Shown piece after piece: positions 1 through 5,058 of a stretch of 5,058 bases of DNA. The notes beneath the pieces were generated by a model that was not told where the DNA came from, did not search any database, and was given only the letters and a program-made list of their open reading frames with translations. The stretch's first letter is position 1. Each line of letters opens with the position of its first letter. Origin of the DNA: Candidatus Peribacteria bacterium (GTDB lineage: Bacteria > Patescibacteriota > Gracilibacteria > UBA1369 > GCA-2718715); assembly GCA_943349385.1 (NCBI GenBank), contig CALQZM010000053.1, positions 1 through 5,058 on the forward strand, in the 5' to 3' direction. The translations under genes were made by a program, and so were the position numbers.

Positions 1-1
1 A

Positions 2-406
2 GGTATAAATTTAGGCGAAAATCCAGATTTAGTATTCGTAACCAACGATGGATTGGAAAGAGTAATTGTTTCAAAAGAACTAGACGACGAAACCAACTTT
101 TATACCATCATGGCAAAAAAACAGACTCGTGAAAATCTTGTTTCAAGTTGGAATGATTTATCTACTACCGATTTACATAGTAATAGACTCAAAATAAAGT
201 ATGCCGAATTTGAAGTTACGCCAGAGAGCGATCCTTATAACTACAATATTCTTCAAGAATCAAATCAATTAAAGCAACCAAAAGTTCAAATCATTTTAAA
301 CATTGAAAGAAATTCCAAAACTGAAAAAGCTGAGGATTCAGAGTCAGAGCCAATTGTTTTACAAACTACAATTTCATCAAGATCATATAGTCCTCAAGAA
401 ATTTAA
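2..406 (+). CDS. Pseudopilin-like protein (GspJ/PilW type), C-terminal part only
   Basis: The frame is open from base 2 with no stop before TAA at 404-406, so this is the last 134 residues of a gene that begins upstream. A TTG at 53 is in frame, but nothing marks it as a start because coding continues upstream of it. The fragment is soluble, with no membrane helix or cysteine. Its pattern resembles the globular end of type IV pilus/type II secretion pseudopilins from Patescibacteria. There is a W-N-D-L-S-T-T segment, then beta-strand-like stretches (KIKYAEFEVTP), a QPKVQIILNI strand, and the closing LQTTISSRSY typical of these proteins. The prepilin cleavage site and hydrophobic N-terminal helix would lie off the window. 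The next gene starts three bases after the stop and is also pilin-like, so the two are probably co-transcribed and may form a minor-pilin tip complex. The family call rests on remembered sequence style; the exact subfamily is uncertain. Confidence 0.7.
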   Translation, partial: GINLGENPDLVFVTNDGLERVIVSKELDDETNFYTIMAKKQTRENLVSSWNDLSTTDLHSNRLKIKYAEFEVTPESDPYNYNILQESNQLKQPKVQIILNIERNSKTEKAEDSESEPIVLQTTISSRSYSPQEI

Positions 407-409
407 AAT

Positions 410-1588
410 ATGAAAAATTCTCAAATTCACAATCAGGTTCAACCAGAAACTCGAGCCGGAAACGCACTATTAATTGCGATCCTACTAACTAGTATCTTAA
501 TTTTAATCACTTTAGGACTCGCGCGACTTATTACCAGCGAATCTCGGCAAATAGCAGATTTAATCAGAAACGGACACGCCGAATATTTAGCCGAAGGTGG
601 ATCTGAACTTGGGCAACTAATATTCTACTCAACTGAAAGCAGTTATGCTGGTGATGATTATAAAGTTGAATGGGAAATTAATAGCCAGCCAGCTAAAATT
701 GAATTTGCAGTAAACACGACTACGAATCATTTTCCGATTTTACCAAAGGAGTACTTTGAGGGAAATATAGACGACCAACGAAAACAGTTATTATTTCAAA
801 AACTATTACCTGGGGAGTCTGTAGAAATCCCATTAACAGGAAACGAATCATTTGAAGTCGAATATTTTTTACCGAATTTAGAGGATACCACACTAGGAGA
901 TTTTACACAGGCGGATTTAAATATTCTTTTATTTAAACTTTCTGGGGAGCAAGAAAATTCTGCAAGTGGTGACACATCAGACATGGAACTCAGAATTGAC
1001 TTCTTGACTGATTACTTACCTGCAGGTGGGCCAGATGGAAGTACTGGCAACATTGGTAAAAGGGCAAATAATCCAGCAAGGATTTACATAGCAGATTCAA
1101 CTGAAATAGGATTCAACGGTGGGGATTTCTTTGAATATTCTGACGGTGAAGATAATCCAGATAGATTTAATTTCGATGACTCAGGAGAAATTATTTATAA
1201 TAACGGCGAAGATTATTCTACTCCACGAAAAACGATAGAAGAATTCCTTGATTCTCACGAAAACAACATCCTCTCTCTTACCAACGCTATCAATTTAGAT
1301 CAAATCAACATTCCAACTTCATTTGCAGATCCAACCAAACTAGAAGAAATTTTGGGTAGCATCTACTACAGAATTTGTAGTTCAAATTGTACTGCGGCTG
1401 AAACATCAATAAAAAACGAGCAAGATCCAATTGCCAACCTTATAGCCCCATACGTAACTATCAACTCAACTGCTAGCTATCAATCCGCTCAAAAGAACTT
1501 ACTAACCCAAATAAGCCGTCCAAATGCACTTTCAGTATTCGACTTTGCCATTTACCGAACAGTATCAACAAATTCTGGTACAGACTAA
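410..1588 (+). CDS. PilX/GspK-like minor pilin with one N-terminal membrane helix
   Basis: This is a 392-residue protein starting at ATG 410, three bases after the previous stop, which suggests translational coupling. No clear Shine-Dalgarno sequence precedes it; the nearest purine run is AAGAAA. Residues 1-16 are polar. A hydrophobic helix follows at about 18-41 (GNALLIAILLTSIL onward), then a helical neck with the AEYLAEGGSELG motif at 57-68. This is the layout of PilX N-terminal proteins and, more distantly, of GspK: a short leader, Gly-x-Ala-Leu, a helix, then an 'A-x-Y-x-A-E-x-G' block. The Glu at position 5 after the leader, found in major pilins, is absent (Ile22 if cleavage follows Gly17), which is also usual in GspK. 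The rest (about 70-392) is an acidic secreted domain rich in D, E, N and S, with only two cysteines, C323 and C327, which could form a small disulfide loop. The likely role is a minor pilin in a type IV pilus or type II secretion-like filament, working with the upstream pseudopilin. The large domain matches nothing I can name. Confidence 0.72.
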   Translation: MKNSQIHNQVQPETRAGNALLIAILLTSILILITLGLARLITSESRQIADLIRNGHAEYLAEGGSELGQLIFYSTESSYAGDDYKVEWEINSQPAKIEFAVNTTTNHFPILPKEYFEGNIDDQRKQLLFQKLLPGESVEIPLTGNESFEVEYFLPNLEDTTLGDFTQADLNILLFKLSGEQENSASGDTSDMELRIDFLTDYLPAGGPDGSTGNIGKRANNPARIYIADSTEIGFNGGDFFEYSDGEDNPDRFNFDDSGEIIYNNGEDYSTPRKTIEEFLDSHENNILSLTNAINLDQINIPTSFADPTKLEEILGSIYYRICSSNCTAAETSIKNEQDPIANLIAPYVTINSTASYQSAQKNLLTQISRPNALSVFDFAIYRTVSTNSGTD

Positions 1589-1623
1589 GAATAAACTAAT
1601 AAACATTTCGCACTTTCCGCAAC

Positions 1624-1639
1624 TTTTCAGCGCTGAAAA
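1624..1639. repeat. Perfect 16-bp palindrome between the pilin operon and ftsK
   Basis: TTTTCAGCGCTGAAAA reads the same on both strands; symmetry stops at the flanking C1623/T1640. It begins 36 bases after the pilin operon stop codon and lies upstream of the candidate ftsK promoters. As RNA it could form a six-pair stem with a GCGC loop, but the stem is mostly A-U and no U-run follows on either strand, so it is a poor intrinsic terminator. A dimeric repressor site or a weak RNA 3'-end hairpin are both possible. The palindrome itself is certain; its function is not known. Confidence 0.55.
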
Positions 1640-1687
1640 TCAAACTACAATCACCTTGCTCGTCAACCACATTCCCCCTTATAAATT

Positions 1688-1715
1688 TTGCTAAACCCCA
1701 CAATTACCGTACAAT
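1688..1715 (+). promoter_or_regulatory. Candidate sigma-70-type promoter for ftsK
   Basis: TTGCTA (1688-1693) and TACAAT (1710-1715) are separated by 16 bases. Each matches the consensus -35 and -10 at four and five of six positions respectively. Transcription would start near 1722, giving a leader of about 30 bases before the ATG at 1752. A second possible pair lies just upstream: TTGCTC (1656-1661) and TATAAA (1680-1685) with an 18-base spacer. The spacer is AT-rich, so chance matches are likely. A promoter somewhere in 1650-1730 is reasonable because the gap to the pilin gene is 163 bases, but the exact one is unproven. Confidence 0.4.
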
Positions 1716-1751
1716 AAAATATACTTATTACTTGATACATAATTGCAAAAT

Positions 1752-4064
1752 ATGGGAAGAAGACGCAGAAAAAAGAACGGCTTAATGAAATTTTTCGTAG
1801 ATACATTTTTCCCGAAAAAACGAAAAACCAGACAACAAACTTTAGACGACGAACAATGGCAACTCGAAGTTAGCGAAGATATCGCCCGTGAAATTTGGGC
1901 AGTAGTTTCCCTTAGTATTGGGATCCTCATTTTATTAAGTTTATCAAATCAACTAGGCTTACCTGGAAGCTGGATCAACGAATTCCTAAAACCAATTTTT
2001 GGCTGGGGACTTTATATATTACCCGCTCTACTACTTTTAACAGCTGGTCTCTTATTTTTATCGAAAGAAATTAAAATCACAATGGCCAAAATTACGGGTG
2101 CCGGACTATTTTTAATTTCATTGTTAAGCATTTTTCATTTATCAGTCCCAGAAGACAAAATCTTAGAATACGCAATTGCCGGTAATTATGGTGGATATAT
2201 AGGATTTATAACTAACTGGTTTTTTAGAATCGTATTACAAGTGGGCAATTTAGGCTCTAGCATGATATTTGTACCGACCTTCTTGATTTCGCTTTTACTT
2301 ACTTTTGAAGTTTCAATAAAAGAAATGGTGATCAAAACGTTTTTCCCAAGCAAAATTGTTACACCTACCAAAGTAAGACAAAAAGCATTAATCGAAGCAG
2401 ACTACGAAGACGAAGTTGAAGAAGAGCTAGAAGAATATTACGAAGAACAAGACGACGAACTAGAAGATGAAATAAATATTATTAAACCAGAAATTCTTAA
2501 GCCTCAATTAAGTTCGGGTAAAAATAAATCTAAAAAAGCTATCATTGAAGACGACGAAGCTGAAACTAATTTTCAAGAACAAGAAACTATGTTTGCCGAA
2601 GGTACAGAATCTAATATTAATGTCGAAGACCAAACCGAACTAGAAGAAGAAATTCTTGAATGGGAATATCCAAGCTATGAATTGCTCGACAGAGAAAATA
2701 GCAAAGTATTTATCGACGACAAAATTCTAAAAGCCAATGCCGAAAAAATTAAAGAAAAACTACGGCAATTCGACATCGCAGTTAGCATGACCGATGTACA
2801 CGTTGGGCCAACTGTAGTGCAATACACTCTTAAACCTTCCGAAGGAGTAAAATTATCTAAGATTACAAATTTAAAAAATGATCTAGCCTTAGCACTGGCA
2901 GCTAAATCATTAAGAATCGAAGCGCCAATCCCAGGAAAATCTTTAGTAGGAATTGAACTTCCTGCCGAACAAAGAATGGTCGTAAAATTAAAAGGATTAA
3001 TGCAATCCGAAGAATTCACTAAAATCGCCGAAAAAAATAAATTAACCCTGCCTTTAGGTCGAGATGTTAGTGGAAAACCAGTAATGGCGGAATTAAGCGA
3101 TATGCCACATTTATTAATCGCTGGAGCAACTGGTGCAGGTAAATCAGTGGCAATGAACACCTTCTTAATTTCATTATTATATCAAAATTCGCCAGCAGAG
3201 CTAAAATTCATAATGGTCGATCCTAAACGGGTTGAATTAAAAGATTATAACGGAATCCCCCATTTACTAACTCCGGTTATTACGGATCCAGAAAAAGCTG
3301 CCAACGCCTTAAAATGGTCAGTTGCAGAAATGAATCGACGTTACCAAACTCTATCGCATGCGGGTTGTCGTAATATCGAAGAATATAATACTGAAGATAG
3401 CCGGACTAAAAAAATGCCTAAAATCATAATCATTATTGATGAGTTAGCGGATCTTATGATGAGCAATGGCAAAGAGGTCGAAGCCTCAATTTGCCGACTA
3501 GCCCAAATGGCAAGAGCCGTTGGAATCCACTTAATTATCGCTACTCAAAGACCTTCAGTTGATGTAATTACCGGATTAATTAAAGCCAATATCCCTACCA
3601 GAATCTCGTTTGCAGTAACCTCGCAAATCGACTCAAGAACAATTTTAGATACCATGGGAGCCGAAGACTTGCTCGGTCGAGGTGACATGCTTTATCTTCA
3701 AAAAGACTTTGCCAAACCGCTTAGAGTTCAAGGAATCTATGTTTCAAACCTAGAAATCAAAAAAGTGACTAATCGGCTTAAATTAACGCTTGAGCCTGAC
3801 TATAAAGACGAAATTACCGAAAAGAACACCAATAAACATTCTAATGATTCATCAGGTGCTGACTCTTCAGATGACGATGATTTATATGGAGAAGCCTATA
3901 GAATTGTAGTAGAAAGCCGAAAAGCATCAGCATCATTGCTTCAAAGAAAATTAAAAATTGGATACGCCAGAGCCGCAAGACTACTTGACATATTAGAAGA
4001 AAAAGGAGTTGTAGGACCAGTTAACGGTGCTAAACCTCGTGAAATATATATAGACAAAGACTAG
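1752..4064 (+). CDS. ftsK: DNA translocase FtsK/SpoIIIE
   Basis: This is a complete 770-residue septal DNA pump that uses ATP to move chromosome ends across the closing division septum. I chose ATG 1752 over an in-frame TTG at 1743: neither has a clear Shine-Dalgarno sequence, and the ATG gives the usual basic start MGRRRRKK. Four or five membrane helices lie at about 46-66, 82-104, 111-131 and 147-187. A strongly acidic linker spans about 215-310. The alpha/beta motor follows: the region around 'VGPTVVQYTLKPSEGVK' (351-367), Walker A GATGAGKS at 458-465 (K464), VDPKRVELKDYNGIPHL at 489-505, Walker B IIIIIDE at 558-564 (D563, E564), and the hallmark ATQRPSVDVITGLIKANIP at 597-615. A Ser/Asp-rich tether (about 694-710) leads to the winged-helix gamma domain (about 711-770) with KASASLLQRKLKIGYARAAR, which in known FtsK proteins reads polar DNA signals. 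All key motifs are intact. Length is close to SpoIIIE and much shorter than E. coli FtsK. It probably forms its own transcription unit. Confidence 0.97.
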   Translation: MGRRRRKKNGLMKFFVDTFFPKKRKTRQQTLDDEQWQLEVSEDIAREIWAVVSLSIGILILLSLSNQLGLPGSWINEFLKPIFGWGLYILPALLLLTAGLLFLSKEIKITMAKITGAGLFLISLLSIFHLSVPEDKILEYAIAGNYGGYIGFITNWFFRIVLQVGNLGSSMIFVPTFLISLLLTFEVSIKEMVIKTFFPSKIVTPTKVRQKALIEADYEDEVEEELEEYYEEQDDELEDEINIIKPEILKPQLSSGKNKSKKAIIEDDEAETNFQEQETMFAEGTESNINVEDQTELEEEILEWEYPSYELLDRENSKVFIDDKILKANAEKIKEKLRQFDIAVSMTDVHVGPTVVQYTLKPSEGVKLSKITNLKNDLALALAAKSLRIEAPIPGKSLVGIELPAEQRMVVKLKGLMQSEEFTKIAEKNKLTLPLGRDVSGKPVMAELSDMPHLLIAGATGAGKSVAMNTFLISLLYQNSPAELKFIMVDPKRVELKDYNGIPHLLTPVITDPEKAANALKWSVAEMNRRYQTLSHAGCRNIEEYNTEDSRTKKMPKIIIIIDELADLMMSNGKEVEASICRLAQMARAVGIHLIIATQRPSVDVITGLIKANIPTRISFAVTSQIDSRTILDTMGAEDLLGRGDMLYLQKDFAKPLRVQGIYVSNLEIKKVTNRLKLTLEPDYKDEITEKNTNKHSNDSSGADSSDDDDLYGEAYRIVVESRKASASLLQRKLKIGYARAARLLDILEEKGVVGPVNGAKPREIYIDKD

Positions 4065-4080
4065 CCTAAAATGGTATAAT
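4051..4080 (+). promoter_or_regulatory. Extended -10 promoter overlapping the ftsK 3' end
   Basis: TATAAT (4075-4080) is a perfect -10 box preceded by TGG at 4072-4074, giving the extended -10 form TGnTATAAT. TAGACA (4051-4056) sits 18 bases upstream and matches the -35 consensus at five of six positions. The -35 lies inside the last codons of ftsK and the -10 lies 11 bases after its stop. Transcription would start near 4087, about 18 bases before the ATG at 4105. This is the best promoter match in the window and suggests the downstream gene is transcribed independently of ftsK. No intrinsic terminator separates the two genes, so readthrough from ftsK is also possible. Confidence 0.72.
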
Positions 4081-4104
4081 AATTAGATTAAATAAAGCAA
4101 AACT

Positions 4105-5058
4105 ATGCTATCAAAAATATTATCACAAATTACTTTATGCATAATTTTAAGTAGTTTCGGCTTTAACACAGTATTTGCCACTGAACCTGCACCTGCAGCC
4201 TGCATTAACGATCTACTAGTAAGACCATTTTTTAATTGGACAGAATCAAACAACACTACAAGGGATACATATTGCAAAAAAATCACATGTCTACAAAAAA
4301 GAATTGACGAGCCAGCAGCAACCGATCAAATTGCAAAAGGATATCGAGGAAACGGCATCTCTGACGATCGATGCCAAAATTTACAATGTAAAGATGAAAA
4401 CGGTGTGGTTCAGGCTGGAAAGTATTACAAATCTATCACCGAAAGGAATGCTGATTCAGACAAAGATTGTGAAATAAATGGCGGTAACGAAACTTGCAAC
4501 GCCGTAAATCTACCCAAAAAAATCGGGAAATGTGAATCCTGCAAACAAGCACTTAATCTAGCTCAAAATACTCCAATAAGTTCAGATTTTTCAGCCAGTA
4601 TTCAAGTTGGTAACCAAACTATAGATGTAAACCGAGACAATCTACAAGAAGAATGTGGGGAATTCAGAAACGTAACTAACTGCGCTAGGTCCTATTCCTG
4701 TATAGAAGATGCTAACGAACCAACTGCCATTGCTAGTGTTGAAACTAGTGGCGAAGATTACCAACGAACTCCATTTGGCACAGAATTTTTTGACGTTACC
4801 GATACTCAAAAAGGCTTACGCCAAGAAGGTCAAGGACTCAACAATTTTAACACCAACATCGAAGGCGGTCCGATAATTGGAACAATTAACACAGTTGCTA
4901 ATTTCTTAGTTAGAATGATCTCGGTCTTCGCCTTAGTAATATTTATAGTTGGAGCATTTCTACTTATAACTGCCAACGGCGATGAAAACAGAATCAATCA
5001 AGGGAAAGACGCTTTAAAATATTCCTTACTTGGAATTGTAATCGTAATGTTCTCTTAC
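4105..5058 (+). CDS. Secreted Cys-rich protein with T4SS-pilin-like membrane module, 3' end missing
   Basis: An open frame of 318 codons runs from ATG 4105 to the window edge with no stop. Residues 1-25 are a signal peptide: Lys4, a hydrophobic core at about 8-20, and V-F-A before the likely cleavage after Ala25. The mature part carries 12 cysteines between C33 and C199 (C33, 57, 62, 90, 95, 122, 131, 143, 146, 184, 193, 199), an even number consistent with disulfides outside the membrane. Residues 200-255 are polar and Cys-free. The C-terminal part has a hydrophobic helix at about 266-289, a short loop ITANGDENRINQGKDALKY (288-306), and a second helix from about 307 that leaves the window. 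This helix, 'TA-x-G-D/N-E-x-x-I-x-x-G-K', helix layout is that of the TrbC/VirB2-like 'T4SS pilin' membrane proteins common in Patescibacteria. Start evidence is the promoter 18 bases upstream plus the signal peptide; no Shine-Dalgarno is seen. The role is unknown: a pilin-like subunit or envelope-anchored surface protein is possible. Confidence is high that it is a gene, moderate for the family. Confidence 0.78.
   Translation, partial: MLSKILSQITLCIILSSFGFNTVFATEPAPAACINDLLVRPFFNWTESNNTTRDTYCKKITCLQKRIDEPAATDQIAKGYRGNGISDDRCQNLQCKDENGVVQAGKYYKSITERNADSDKDCEINGGNETCNAVNLPKKIGKCESCKQALNLAQNTPISSDFSASIQVGNQTIDVNRDNLQEECGEFRNVTNCARSYSCIEDANEPTAIASVETSGEDYQRTPFGTEFFDVTDTQKGLRQEGQGLNNFNTNIEGGPIIGTINTVANFLVRMISVFALVIFIVGAFLLITANGDENRINQGKDALKYSLLGIVIVMFSY

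Noticed and set aside
796..984. A 62-residue minus-strand frame inside the PilX-like gene
   Set aside because: Shadow of the + strand coding frame; no independent support.
1624..1639. Palindrome as a Rho-independent terminator for the pilin operon
   Set aside because: The stem is mostly A-U, the loop is formed from the only G-C pairs, and no U-run follows.
1743..1745. TTG as the ftsK start, adding three residues
   Set aside because: ATG at 1752 is nine bases downstream, gives the usual basic FtsK N-terminus, and the TTG has no better ribosome binding site.
1691..1930. A 79-residue minus-strand frame spanning the ftsK start and its upstream spacer
   Set aside because: Most of it is antisense to the FtsK N-terminus, with Cys/Ser-rich low-quality protein and no start signal; it would also run across the candidate ftsK promoter.
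2675..3160. A 161-residue open frame on the minus strand inside ftsK
   Set aside because: It lies wholly antisense to the conserved FtsK motor; its composition is the mirror of that coding sequence and it has no recognisable family or start signals.
1752..4064. FtsK-like protein as a conjugative or phage DNA pump (FtsK/HerA/TcpA type)
   Set aside because: The N-terminal multi-helix membrane domain, the ATQRPSVDVITGLIKANIP block and the C-terminal gamma winged helix together mark the chromosomal FtsK/SpoIIIE, despite the pilin-like neighbours.
4083..4286. A 67-residue minus-strand frame over the start of the last gene
   Set aside because: It is antisense to the signal peptide and first cysteines of a well-supported + strand gene and has no family features.
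1..5058. Recoded UGA (Gly or Trp), as in some Patescibacteria
   Set aside because: No in-frame TGA is present in more than 1,600 codons of the four frames, while Gly uses GGN and Trp uses TGG.

Overview
This window is AT-rich and carries four genes, all on the + strand. The gene set and style suggest a bacterium of the Candidate Phyla Radiation (Patescibacteria). The pointers are a divergent, pilin-like gene pair, a compact FtsK, and a TrbC/VirB2-like 'T4SS pilin' type membrane protein of a kind common in those genomes. I cannot assign a phylum from this stretch. Long reading frames contain no in-frame TGA, Trp is written TGG, and the three visible stop codons are TAA, TAA and TAG. The genetic code therefore looks standard, not the UGA=Gly code of Gracilibacteria/Absconditabacteria.

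Layout. (1) Positions 1-406 hold the C-terminal 134 residues of a pseudopilin-like protein (GspJ/PilW-like) whose start lies upstream of the window. (2) Three bases after its stop, 410-1588 encodes a 392-residue PilX/GspK-like minor pilin with one N-terminal membrane helix. These two genes look like the end of a type IV pilus or type II secretion-like operon. (3) A 163-base spacer (1589-1751) holds a perfect 16-bp palindrome and one or two candidate promoters. (4) Positions 1752-4064 encode a complete FtsK/SpoIIIE DNA translocase of 770 residues, with membrane domain, very acidic linker, motor and winged-helix gamma domain. (5) A strong-looking extended -10 promoter overlaps the 3' end of ftsK. 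It drives a gene starting at 4105 that runs off the right edge. That gene encodes a secreted or membrane protein with a signal peptide, a domain with 12 cysteines, and a C-terminal two-helix T4SS-pilin-like region.

How they fit together. The pilin pair and the last gene are envelope proteins of the surface-appendage or secretion type. FtsK is the septal chromosome pump. The promoters suggest three transcription units (pilin operon, ftsK, Cys-rich membrane gene), so shared function across the units is not implied by the sequence. The least conventional item is the Cys-rich extension fused to a T4SS-pilin-like membrane module. I do not see a defence system, mobile element, CRISPR array or RNA gene.
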